Below are positions 1 through 5,514 of a stretch of 12,484 bases of DNA, piece after piece. The first letter of the stretch is position 1. Every line of letters starts with the position of its first letter. Source of the DNA: an uncultured Carnobacterium sp. (lineage in GTDB: Bacteria > Bacillota > Bacilli > Lactobacillales > Aerococcaceae); assembly GCA_937976325.1 (NCBI GenBank), contig CALJSD010000073.1, positions 1 to 12,484 on the forward strand, written 5' to 3'. The position numbers and the translations under genes were made by a program. The notes beneath the pieces were generated by a model that did not search any database, was not told the origin of the DNA, and saw only the letters and a list, made by a program, of their open reading frames with translations.

Positions 1-1
1 C

Positions 2-58
2 GGTGGCGAAGTAGAACGGGTTCTTAACATGGTTGATGGCGTACTCCTCTTGGTACGG
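2..58 (+). pseudogene. typA: typA (bipA) GTPase fragment, interrupted
   Basis: Read from base 2, the + strand encodes GGEVERVLNMVDGVLLLV and then R and a stop. The first 18 residues match the G-domain segment that follows the DTPGHADF (G3) motif in ribosome-associated GTPase TypA/BipA, where the family continues with VDA and a GPMPQTRF-like stretch. Here the match ends at about base 55, exactly where antisense MATE sequence begins. Only 18 family residues are visible. The 5' part lies outside the window, so this may be a full gene cut by a rearrangement or a contig chimera. The identification rests on memory of the TypA consensus. EF-G and LepA have related but different residues here. Confidence 0.7.
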
Positions 59-848
59 TAAATCCTAATGCCGCACCGCCATAACCAAACGCAGATGGCC
101 ATGCAACTTTAAGGATTTCTTTCATCACTTCTTTGTCGATTTTGACATGTCTTAAGTAAATTTGAATATCTGATTCCTTACGTACGGCACGAATGGCAAG
201 CACTAATAATAGAACTTTTGCAATAACAGTCGCCCATCCTGCCCCTTCAATTCCCCAGTTCAACCCAGTGAGGCCGACAAAAGGAATCGTCGCAAAAATA
301 AAAATTGGATCTAGAATCACGTTAGCAATCGAAGACGCCGCACTGATCATCGTAATCGTACGCGTTCTCCCTTGTGCATTTAGCAAGGACTGATAGCCAA
401 AGTAGCAGAAATCAAAGAACAACCCAATAAAGTTAATCTTCAAATACGCTACGGATTTTGCTAAGAAGGTGCCCTCTGCTCCCATCCATTCTACGAATAG
501 CGGTGCAAGGAAATATCCAAGTACGGACAGCACAAACCCAAAGAAATACGTTAATACCATCGCATTCCCTGCATAACGCTGGGCATCTCTATATTTTCCT
601 GCTCCAAAATACTGAGCAATAAGCGCCGTCGCTCCGACACTAATCCCCATTCCAAGAGAAATAAATAAGAAATTCAACGGCCAAATAAACGCGGTTGCCG
701 CAAAGTCTTCTGCAGAAAGTTGCGCCACATAAAGCCCGTCTGTCAAATTGTATAAAGTTCGAATTAAATTATTAATCATTAACGGCGTCGCAATCGTTAA
801 AATCACCCGATTAATGTGCCCCGTTGTAATAAAATTTTGTTTTTCCAA
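24..848 (-). CDS. MATE-family multidrug efflux transporter, 3'-truncated
   Basis: This is a multidrug and toxin extrusion (MATE) family cation antiporter, an inner-membrane drug/H+ or Na+ exporter. The start is TTG at 848, preceded by AGGTGA and a sigma-A promoter at 865-893; the frame stays open upstream to 1016, but that part overlaps repeat E1 and has no ribosome site. Family signatures are the N-terminal PLMINNLIRTLYNLTDGLYV (22-41), GATALIAQYFGAG (72-84) and NVILDPIFIF (176-185), with about six or seven hydrophobic segments. The readable protein is 274 residues against about 450 for the family. The last residues (PRGVRHQPC) are not MATE-like and are antisense to the typA fragment, so the homologous part stops near residue 264. 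Either the gene is genuinely truncated or the left end of the sequence is chimeric. Substrate unknown. Confidence 0.8.
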   Translation of the reverse strand: MEKQNFITTGHINRVILTIATPLMINNLIRTLYNLTDGLYVAQLSAEDFAATAFIWPLNFLFISLGMGISVGATALIAQYFGAGKYRDAQRYAGNAMVLTYFFGFVLSVLGYFLAPLFVEWMGAEGTFLAKSVAYLKINFIGLFFDFCYFGYQSLLNAQGRTRTITMISAASSIANVILDPIFIFATIPFVGLTGLNWGIEGAGWATVIAKVLLLVLAIRAVRKESDIQIYLRHVKIDKEVMKEILKVAWPSAFGYGGAALGFTVPRGVRHQPC

Positions 849-864
849 AATAATCACCTGTTCT

Positions 865-893
865 AGTATACATGATATCCCCACTGCTGTGAA
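865..893 (-). promoter_or_regulatory. Sigma-A promoter of the MATE gene
   Basis: On the - strand TTCACA (888-893), a 17-bp spacer and TATACT (865-870) match the -35 and -10 consensus at 5/6 and 5/6. The -10 lies 16 nt before the TTG start at 848, so the 5' leader would be very short. Repeat E1 lies just upstream and would not be part of this transcript. Confidence 0.6.
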
Positions 894-941
894 CACATAC
901 CATGAACAATTCAACTTTTCTGCTTTTCTATAAGAGGAAAT

Positions 942-1127
942 GAGGCTCGCTCTTGGGCCCTGGGATGTCTTCATAATAGCTGTAATAGGGCACCGGTTCG
1001 AGCCGAAGTCTCTCACCTCTAAAACTCAAAGCGGGAGTAAGGAAAACTTCCTAACTCCCGCTAATTCGCTTTTAGCGCCATCCCCTATTACCGCTATTAT
1101 AGAATCCCATGCCCCCACGCGAGCCTC
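942..1127 (-). repeat. Structured palindromic element E1 (186 nt), copy 1 of a two-member family
   Basis: Orientation is given relative to E2. The ends GAGGCTCGC (942-950) and GCGAGCCTC (1119-1127) pair perfectly over 9 bp. On the - strand the inner closing stem P1 is ATAATAGC-G-GTAATAGGG against CCCTATTAC-A-GCTATTAT, 17 of 18 pairs with one internal G.A mismatch. Inside are stem P2 (CTAAAA/TTTTAG, 1070-1075 with 1019-1024) and an internal loop GCGAATT / TTTGAG. Then come the long hairpin P3 (1030-1044 with 1048-1062, one T.T mismatch) and the small hairpin P4 (995-1017). It shares the layout, the loop sequence and the mismatch positions with E2. Flanking TATAAGA on both sides suggests the symmetry extends a little further. 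Not a recognised family; function unknown. Confidence 0.75.
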
Positions 1128-1171
1128 TGTGAATTCTTATAAGGTAGAAAAAGTGTCCTGCTTTGTCTCCC

Positions 1172-1189
1172 TTCACCAGATTTGGTGAA
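1172..1189. repeat. Short perfect hairpin
   Basis: TTCACCA and TGGTGAA form a perfect 7-bp stem with a four-base loop (GATT). There is no run of T on either side, so it is not a convincing terminator. Role unknown. Confidence 0.4.
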
Positions 1190-1194
1190 TAAAT

Positions 1195-1306
1195 AACTTC
1201 CTATTATTTTGCAAAACAAAATTTCACAGCACGTGATTTTAAGTAGTACCGCATCTGTCTTTAGCCCGTACGAAGCACTCACTAACTCGCTTCCGTCCCT
1301 CCGAGA
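1195..1306. other. Intergenic stretch with possible diverged relative of E1/E2
   Basis: No gene is supported here. On the - strand the segment contains AAGCGAGTTAGTGAG, close to AAGCGAATTAGCGGG of E1. It is followed by GCTTCG, which pairs with the preceding GGAAGC side as GAAGC/GCTTC around a 12-nt loop. It ends in GCGGTAC, similar to the CGGTGC / CGGTAC ends of E1 and E2. No long closing stem like P1 was found, so this is at best a decayed or different element. Confidence 0.25.
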
Positions 1307-1307
1307 C

Positions 1308-1343
1308 AAAATTCCTAAATACTTGTTCAAAGAAACCAAAAAA
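1308..1343 (+). pseudogene. Decayed 3' remnant of a ribosomal protein L33 gene
   Basis: The + strand reads KIPKYLFKETKK, which aligns with the C-terminus of the intact rpmG product at 1640-1792 ([13 protein letters not shown]) with one codon missing. At DNA level TTCAAAGAAAC(C/T)AAAAAAT at 1326-1344 matches the - strand of 1642-1660 at 18 of 19 bases. The rpmG stop codon is replaced here by TGC. Similarity continues downstream through a terminator-like GTTAGG...CCCAAC (1359-1375), as it does after rpmG. No L33 N-terminal sequence can be recognised upstream. This looks like an inverted partial copy of the rpmG tail, or the leftover of a second, convergent rpmG. Confidence 0.55.
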
Positions 1344-1358
1344 TGCGAAATCCGAAAT

Positions 1359-1380
1359 GTTAGGCACTACCCAACCTTTT
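1359..1380 (+). terminator. Degenerate terminator-like hairpin after the rpmG remnant
   Basis: GTTAGG (1359-1364) and CCCAAC (1370-1375) can pair with one A.C mismatch around a short loop, followed by CTTTTT. It resembles the functional terminator of the intact rpmG (1593-1625), supporting the view that a gene end plus terminator was duplicated in inverse orientation. Activity is doubtful because the stem is short and mismatched. Confidence 0.4.
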
Positions 1381-1387
1381 TATGCGA

Positions 1388-1574
1388 GCAGGTCTGAAGA
1401 ATCATTTGGTCCATAGTAGCAACAATAGCGAGTGTAATCGATGCGAATTAGTAGGAGTTAGGAATTTATTCCTTACTCCTACTTTGAGGCTCGATAGGCG
1501 GTGAGACAAAAGGCTCACGCCGGTACAGCTATTGTAGCTACTATAGAGACCCAAATGATTCATAAAAGACCTGC
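1388..1574 (+). repeat. Structured palindromic element E2 (187 nt), copy 2 of the family
   Basis: The outer stems are GCAGGTCT (1388-1395) with AGACCTGC (1567-1574) and GAATCATTTGG (1399-1409) with CCAAATGATTC (1551-1561). The inner closing stem P1 is 1413-1429 with 1528-1544, 16 of 17 pairs, with one A.A mismatch at 1421/1536. Inside lie P2 (ATCGA 1437-1441 with TCGAT 1491-1495), the internal loop TGCGAATT / TTGAGGC, and hairpin P3 (1450-1465 with 1468-1483, T.T mismatch at 1459/1474). Hairpin P4 follows (1497-1505 with 1514-1521, one bulged G). The same stems, mismatch positions and loop residues occur in E1 on the other strand, while the paired bases often differ in a compensatory way. Function unknown; it may be a non-coding RNA or a miniature mobile repeat. 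Confidence 0.75.
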
Positions 1575-1592
1575 GGTCTTTTCTCAAAAGCA

Positions 1593-1625
1593 CAAAAAAA
1601 GAGTTAGGCAGCAGCCCAACTCTTT
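1593..1625 (-). terminator. Intrinsic terminator of rpmG
   Basis: On the - strand a 12-bp stem, AAAGAGTTGGGC with GCCTAACTCTTT (1614-1625 with 1598-1609, one G.T wobble), has a four-base loop (1610-1613). It ends in a run of seven T-equivalents, a classical rho-independent terminator 15 bp after the rpmG stop. The wobble would be an A.C mismatch on the + strand, so it is built to work in the rpmG direction. Confidence 0.9.
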
Positions 1626-1639
1626 GGAATTTCTCAAAA

Positions 1640-1792
1640 TTATTTTTTAGTTTCTTTGAAGACAACGTGTTTACGTAATTTTGGAGAATATTTTTTTAAT
1701 TCTAAACGCTCTGGATTGTTACGTTTGTTTTTGCTTGTTAAGTATAAACGTTCACCTGTTTCAGCACATTCTAATAAAATGTTGATACGCAT
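1640..1792 (-). CDS. rpmG: 50S ribosomal protein L33, Cys-poor (zinc-free) type
   Basis: Fifty residues, [20 protein letters not shown] to VVFKETKK, the full length of bacterial L33, a small protein of the large ribosomal subunit. The recognisable core is [20 protein letters not shown] (20-39). The zinc-ribbon cysteines are mostly gone: only C9 remains, the partner in the first CxxC is T12, and the second pair reads S36-P-K-L39. This is therefore the zinc-independent (C-) form, common beside a C+ paralogue in Lactobacillales. The ATG at 1792 follows GAGAGGTG at a good distance. A consensus promoter lies at 1849-1877 and a strong terminator at 1593-1625, so it forms its own transcription unit. 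Its 3' end and terminator are mirrored by a decayed copy at 1308-1380. Confidence 0.93.
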   Translation of the reverse strand: MRINILLECAETGERLYLTSKNKRNNPERLELKKYSPKLRKHVVFKETKK

Positions 1793-1848
1793 GGATGACA
1801 CCTCTCATTCAATTTATTTCATTAACTCATTGAGTTTCATACTGGTAT

Positions 1849-1877
1849 ATATTAACAAATGCATGTCGCTTTGTCAA
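1849..1877 (-). promoter_or_regulatory. Sigma-A promoter of rpmG
   Basis: On the - strand TTGACA (1872-1877), a 17-bp spacer and TAATAT (1849-1854) form a near-perfect vegetative promoter about 57 bp before the rpmG start. I saw no clear Zur-type palindrome overlapping it. Confidence 0.8.
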
Positions 1878-1912
1878 TTCAGATTACCACGGATTTTTTG
1901 AAAAATTTATTC

Positions 1913-2938
1913 TTATAAAACTTTTTGAATCCAACCTTCTGGAGCCTCTACATCTCCGTATTGGATGCCCACTAATTCATCGTATAAACGACGTGTTACA
2001 GGACCAACTTCTGTTTCAGAATAGAACACATGGAAGTTGTCGCCATTTTGAATTCCTCCTACTGGAGAAATTACTGCGGCAGTACCACAAGCTCCTGCTT
2101 CTGCAAAGATATCTAATTGGTCTACATATACATCGCCTTCTTTAACAGTCATGCCTAAACGGTGTTCTGCTAACCAAAGCAATGAGTATTTTGTAATACT
2201 TGGTAAGATTGAGGGAGAGTAAGGTGTGATAAATTGGTTATCTTTAGTAATACCAAAGAAGTTCGCAGCCCCTACTTCTTCAATTTTTGTATGTGTCAAT
2301 GGATCTAGGTAAATACAGTCACTGAAATGACGTTCTTTCGCTTCTTTACCAGGAAGTAAGCTTGCCGCATAGTTTCCACCAACTTTAGCAGCCCCTGTAC
2401 CTACGTGTGCTGCACGGTCGTATTCAGAAACGATGAAGTTTGTTGGAGTTAATCCACCTTTGAAATAAGCCCCTACTGGCATTACGAAGATTGAGAAAAT
2501 ATATTCTGTTGCAGGGCGAACCGCTACATTGTTTCCTACCCCAATCATGAATGGACGGATATATAAGCTTCCGCCAGTTCCGTATGGTGGTAACCATTGT
2601 TCGTTTGCTTTTACTACTTTTTTCACGGCTTCAATAAAGCGTTCTTCTGGAAATTCAGGCATGAGTAATCGACGGCATGAACGCGCCATACGAGCAGCGT
2701 TTTGGTCGACACGGAATAAGTTGATGCTACCATCTTTACAACGGTATGCTTTTAACCCTTCAAAACATTGTTGTCCGTAATGAAGTGCTGTTGCAGCTTC
2801 GTCTACTTTTAATACATTATCTTCAATCAAAGCACCTTCGTCCCACTCGCCATCTTTGTAATAGCTGATGTAACGTAAGTCTGTCTTAATGTAATCGAAT
2901 CCTAAATTATTCCAATCTAAATTTACTGTGTTTGTCAT
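1913..2938 (-). CDS. ilvE: Branched-chain amino acid aminotransferase
   Basis: A PLP-dependent fold-type IV (class IV) transaminase that interconverts leucine, isoleucine and valine with their 2-oxo acids using glutamate/2-oxoglutarate; cytoplasmic. At 341 residues it is the normal length for the long bacterial form. Visible signatures are FEGLKAYR (59-66), YIRPFMIGVG (126-135) and the cofactor lysine K185 in GAAKVGGNYAASL. E221 in KIEEVGAANFF and the phosphate-cup stretch AEAGACGTAAVISPVGG (279-295) are also present. The ATG at 2938 follows AGCAGGG. It lies 20 bp after the stop of the lipoprotein gene and has no obvious promoter of its own, so the two are probably cotranscribed. No strong terminator is seen before the rpmG promoter; only an A/T-rich weak dyad is present. 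Confidence 0.95.
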   Translation of the reverse strand: MTNTVNLDWNNLGFDYIKTDLRYISYYKDGEWDEGALIEDNVLKVDEAATALHYGQQCFEGLKAYRCKDGSINLFRVDQNAARMARSCRRLLMPEFPEERFIEAVKKVVKANEQWLPPYGTGGSLYIRPFMIGVGNNVAVRPATEYIFSIFVMPVGAYFKGGLTPTNFIVSEYDRAAHVGTGAAKVGGNYAASLLPGKEAKERHFSDCIYLDPLTHTKIEEVGAANFFGITKDNQFITPYSPSILPSITKYSLLWLAEHRLGMTVKEGDVYVDQLDIFAEAGACGTAAVISPVGGIQNGDNFHVFYSETEVGPVTRRLYDELVGIQYGDVEAPEGWIQKVL

Positions 2939-2958
2939 ATAATCCCTGCTTTCTTAGA

Positions 2959-3393
2959 TTACTCTACTGATTTATATTCCCCAGTTATTGTATCCATTTC
3001 TTCTAATTTCTTATCCTGCGCATGATAGCGGAAGAATCCATAAGTTGAGGTGTTTGAATTCTCAATATGACGCACTTGCACGTCAACCGAGTCATTCGTT
3101 TGTGCCTGAATGATAATCTCATAGTTCTCTCCTAAAACGACATTTTTGCGTTTTTCAATTTCTGCAATGGCCTCACGCGCTAAATTATTCGCATTCCGTG
3201 TTGTATCACTTGTTGTCTCCTGCGCGGCCGTTGTTGGTTGGGCCGTAGTAGACTCTCCTGCTTCTGCTTTATTTTTAGAAATTTGAACAACCGGAGCCGA
3301 GTTATCAGCTGTTTGCTCTGGTCTACGAGAACAAGCCATTAATGCCAGTACAAAAACTGCGATTCCTAATCCTTTTAAAACTTTGCGATTCAT
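2959..3393 (-). CDS. Small surface lipoprotein of unknown function
   Basis: A 144-residue protein with a lipoprotein signal peptide: basic MNRKVLKG, a hydrophobic stretch (9-19) and the lipobox L-M-A-C with C21 as the predicted lipidation site, processed by Lgt (encoded in this window) and Lsp. A low-complexity linker rich in Ala, Thr and Gln (about 30-68) leads to a C-terminal domain of about 75 residues (EAIAEIEKRK to TGEYKSVE). That domain resembles the small conserved domain of many Lactobacillales lipoproteins, but I cannot name the family. The chosen ATG follows AAGGTGG by 7 nt; a nearby out-of-frame ATG four bases upstream is not used. It is the first gene of a unit with ilvE. No function is inferred from the neighbour. 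Confidence 0.8.
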   Translation of the reverse strand: MNRKVLKGLGIAVFVLALMACSRRPEQTADNSAPVVQISKNKAEAGESTTAQPTTAAQETTSDTTRNANNLAREAIAEIEKRKNVVLGENYEIIIQAQTNDSVDVQVRHIENSNTSTYGFFRYHAQDKKLEEMDTITGEYKSVE

Positions 3394-3420
3394 TCATTCA
3401 CCACCTTCGTTATTTTTCTT

Positions 3421-3429
3421 ATTCTATCA
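3421..3429 (-). promoter_or_regulatory. Extended -10 promoter before the lipoprotein-ilvE unit
   Basis: On the - strand TGATAGAAT gives an extended -10 (TG-n-TAGAAT), about 28 bp before the ATG. No good -35 is seen at 16-18 bp, which fits an extended -10 promoter in A/T-rich DNA. Confidence 0.45.
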
Positions 3430-3510
3430 CAATTTTTATAAAAAGTATTTTATACTGCGAATTTGTAATGATAATGAAAAATTTTATATAAATTTGGTTC
3501 TTTTCATTTC

Positions 3511-3552
3511 AAAAATAAAAAACTCTAATGCAACACGAGTCACACTAGAGTT
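3511..3552 (-). terminator. Intrinsic terminator of the hprK-trxB operon
   Basis: On the - strand AACTCTAGTG and CATTAGAGTT (3543-3552 with 3521-3530) form a 10-bp stem with one G.T pair and a 12-nt loop, followed by TTTTTTATTTTT. It starts 8 bp after the trxB stop. Confidence 0.85.
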
Positions 3553-3559
3553 TGTTCCA

Positions 3560-4504
3560 TTATTTAGCTAATTTTTCTTTGATTTCTTCGACATAGTTAT
3601 AAACCATGTGTCCTGCTTGTCCGCCATCCCCAACAGCTGTTGTGATTTGACGTAATGTTTTTTGACGAACATCGCCAACAGCAAAGATTCCAGGAATAGA
3701 TGTTTCCATTTGCTCGTTTGTCACGATCCAACCTTCAGCATCTGTGATGTTTAAGTCTTTGAATGGATCTGAAACTGGTAAAAGTCCCACATAGATGAAG
3801 ACACCATCCGCATCGTGCGTTGTCACTTCGCCAGTATTCACATCTTTGACGCGAACGCCTGTAATTTTTGAACCGTCTCCAACGAATTCTTCTACAACTG
3901 AATTCCATAAGAAGTCGATTTTTTCGTTGGCAAATGCACGGTCTTGCAACACTTTTTGCGCACGTAATTGGTCACGACGGTGAACAATCGTTACGCTCTT
4001 CCCGAATTGTGTTAAATACGTTCCTTCTTCAACGGCTGAGTCTCCTCCACCAATGACGAAGATTTTCTTATCTTTGAAGAATGCTCCATCACAAACTGCA
4101 CAGTAAGAAACGCCACGTCCAGCGTACTCTTCTTCCCCTGGCACTTCTAGTTTACGGTGATATGAACCAGTCGCAATCACAACTGCATAAGCGTAATATG
4201 TTTTCTTGCCTGCAGTAATCACTTTAAGGTCGCCTTCTAATTCAATTTTTGAAACTTGACCATAAGCATATTCTGCGCCGAATTGCATCGCACCTTTATA
4301 CATATTGTCGGCTAATTCTGGGCCTGAAATCGTAGGAAAACCAGGATAGTTTTCTACATCTGAAGTGTTTAATAATTCTCCACCAGGAACACCTTTTTCG
4401 AGGATTAATGTTTTTAAATTTGCACGAGAAGTATAAAGCGCTGCGGTCATCCCACCAGGGCCACTTCCGATAATGACTACATCATAAATTGTTCTTTCTT
4501 CCAT
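3560..4504 (-). CDS. trxB: Thioredoxin-disulfide reductase
   Basis: An FAD-containing NADPH:thioredoxin reductase (low-molecular-weight type) that keeps thioredoxin reduced in the cytoplasm. Numbered from ATG 4504 it has 314 residues, the usual length. The FAD-binding GSGPGG is at 13-18, the redox-active pair C135-A-V-C138 at the start of CAVCDGAFF, the NADPH-binding GGGDSA at 152-157 with the phosphate-contacting HRR at 175-177, and the second FAD motif FAVGDVR at 274-280. The frame is open to an ATG at 4552, but AAAGGAG sits just before 4504 and the homologous protein begins at MEERTIYDVV. It is the last gene of the hprK operon, 97 bp after galU, with a hairpin and a possible weak promoter in the gap. 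Confidence 0.95.
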   Translation of the reverse strand: MEERTIYDVVIIGSGPGGMTAALYTSRANLKTLILEKGVPGGELLNTSDVENYPGFPTISGPELADNMYKGAMQFGAEYAYGQVSKIELEGDLKVITAGKKTYYAYAVVIATGSYHRKLEVPGEEEYAGRGVSYCAVCDGAFFKDKKIFVIGGGDSAVEEGTYLTQFGKSVTIVHRRDQLRAQKVLQDRAFANEKIDFLWNSVVEEFVGDGSKITGVRVKDVNTGEVTTHDADGVFIYVGLLPVSDPFKDLNITDAEGWIVTNEQMETSIPGIFAVGDVRQKTLRQITTAVGDGGQAGHMVYNYVEEIKEKLAK

Positions 4505-4531
4505 CAGAGATTCTCCTTTTGTATAAACTAA

Positions 4532-4557
4532 GAGCGCTGAGACATAGTCCAACGCTC
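4532..4557 (-). other. Hairpin in the trxB leader
   Basis: On the - strand GAGCGTTG and CAGCGCTC (4550-4557 with 4532-4539) form an 8-bp stem with one G.T pair and a 10-nt loop. It lies upstream of the trxB ribosome site. No T-run follows, so it is not a terminator. It may be an mRNA processing or stability element; no function can be shown. Confidence 0.4.
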
Positions 4558-4570
4558 CTCTTCATTTTTA

Positions 4571-4599
4571 AGTGTAAGATACTCCCTTTAAAACGGCAA
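4571..4599 (-). promoter_or_regulatory. Possible weak internal promoter for trxB
   Basis: TTGCCG (4594-4599), 17 bp and TACACT (4571-4576) on the - strand match the -35 and -10 consensus at 4/6 each, in the only wide gap of the operon. Speculative. Confidence 0.25.
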
Positions 4600-4601
4600 C
4601 T

Positions 4602-5495
4602 TTATTGCTCATCCAAAGTTCCTTCCAGTTTTTTACCTAATTCAATGACGTATTGTTTTAAGTTGTCTTTGATTTCTGGATGTTCCAAACCGAATTCAAT
4701 ACTTGTTTTCATGAATCCAAACTTGTCACCCACATCGAAACGCTCACCCTTGAATTGTTTCGCAAACACTCTTTGTGTAAGGTTCAATGTATCAATGGCA
4801 TCTGTTAATTGAATTTCGCCACCCGCACCTGGTTCTTGTTTTTCTAAAATCTCAAAAATCTCAGGTGTTAATAAGTAACGACCGATAATCGCTAAGTTAC
4901 TTGGCGCATCTTCTGGTTTTGGTTTTTCTACGAAACGACGTACATTATATAATCCCTCTTCTACTTGGCTTTCAGGATCGATAATTCCGTATTTATACGT
5001 TTCTTCATGAGGAACTTCCATTACAGCGATATTTGAAGCATGTGTTTTTTCATATCCTTCAATCAATTGTTTTGTTAAAGGCACTTCATCACGCATAATA
5101 TCGTCCCCAAGCATAATCACGAATGGCTCGCCACCCACGAATGCTTTTGCTTGAAGAACCGCGTCCCCAAGCCCTTTAGGATAAGATTGACGCACAAAGT
5201 ATAAGTTAATTCCTGTTGTTTCTTGAACGAGTTCTAATAACTCTGTCTTTCCTTTAGCTTCAAGGTTTGATTCTAATTCGATGTTTGAGTCGAAATGGTC
5301 TTCGATTGGACGTTTGCTCTTACCAGTAACGATTAAGATATCCTCGATTCCTGATGCTAGAGCTTCTTCAACGATATATTGAATCGTTGGTTTATCTACG
5401 ATTGGCAACATTTCTTTGGCCATCGCTTTTGTCGCTGGTAGGAAACGAGTTCCAAGTCCTGCTGCTGGAATTACGGCTTTTCTAACTTTTGTCAT
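4602..5495 (-). CDS. galU: UTP--glucose-1-phosphate uridylyltransferase
   Basis: Makes UDP-glucose from UTP and glucose-1-phosphate, the precursor of glycolipid anchors, capsule and teichoic-acid sugars; cytoplasmic. It has 297 residues, typical of bacterial GalU. The nucleotidyltransferase signature [20 protein letters not shown] spans 11-30, LGDDIM (129-134) holds the metal-binding aspartates, and [20 protein letters not shown] (188-207) is the sugar-phosphate region with its conserved lysine. The C-terminal [18 protein letters not shown] (253-270) is GalU-specific and separates it from RmlA and GlmU. The ATG at 5495 follows GGAGGAAGACAC; the longer frame to 5555 overlaps the gpsA end and lacks a ribosome site. 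It lies 19 bp after gpsA. Confidence 0.96.
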   Translation of the reverse strand: MTKVRKAVIPAAGLGTRFLPATKAMAKEMLPIVDKPTIQYIVEEALASGIEDILIVTGKSKRPIEDHFDSNIELESNLEAKGKTELLELVQETTGINLYFVRQSYPKGLGDAVLQAKAFVGGEPFVIMLGDDIMRDEVPLTKQLIEGYEKTHASNIAVMEVPHEETYKYGIIDPESQVEEGLYNVRRFVEKPKPEDAPSNLAIIGRYLLTPEIFEILEKQEPGAGGEIQLTDAIDTLNLTQRVFAKQFKGERFDVGDKFGFMKTSIEFGLEHPEIKDNLKQYVIELGKKLEGTLDEQ

Positions 5496-5514
5496 GTGTC
5501 TTCCTCCGATTGGT

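Noticed and set aside
995..1004. GGTTCGAGCC resembling a tRNA T-arm
   Set aside because: No acceptor, D or anticodon arms flank it; the bases belong to hairpin P4 of E1.
849..1016. N-terminal extension of the MATE protein up to an ATG at 1016
   Set aside because: It overlaps E1 and the promoter at 865-893. The TTG at 848 has the ribosome site and matches where MATE homology begins.
1245..1305. GTAGTACCGCA and CGTCCCT resembling T-box leader motifs
   Set aside because: The T-box core GGTGGNACCGCG is not matched, there is no specifier stem, and no aminoacyl-tRNA synthetase or amino-acid gene follows on that strand.
942..1574. E1 and E2 as copies of 6S RNA, given their length of about 186 nt, long closing stem and a hairpin beside the central junction
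   Set aside because: The general shape is comparable, but two divergent, oppositely oriented copies next to each other and no recognisable 6S sequence make it unlikely. Left for a cmscan test.
942..1574. Retron msr-msd or similar RT-associated RNA
   Set aside because: No reverse transcriptase or partner gene is present in the window.
1097..1665. Open frames of 62-87 codons across the E1-E2 region on both strands
   Set aside because: They run through palindromes and the rpmG remnant, lack ribosome sites and resemble no protein family; open by chance.
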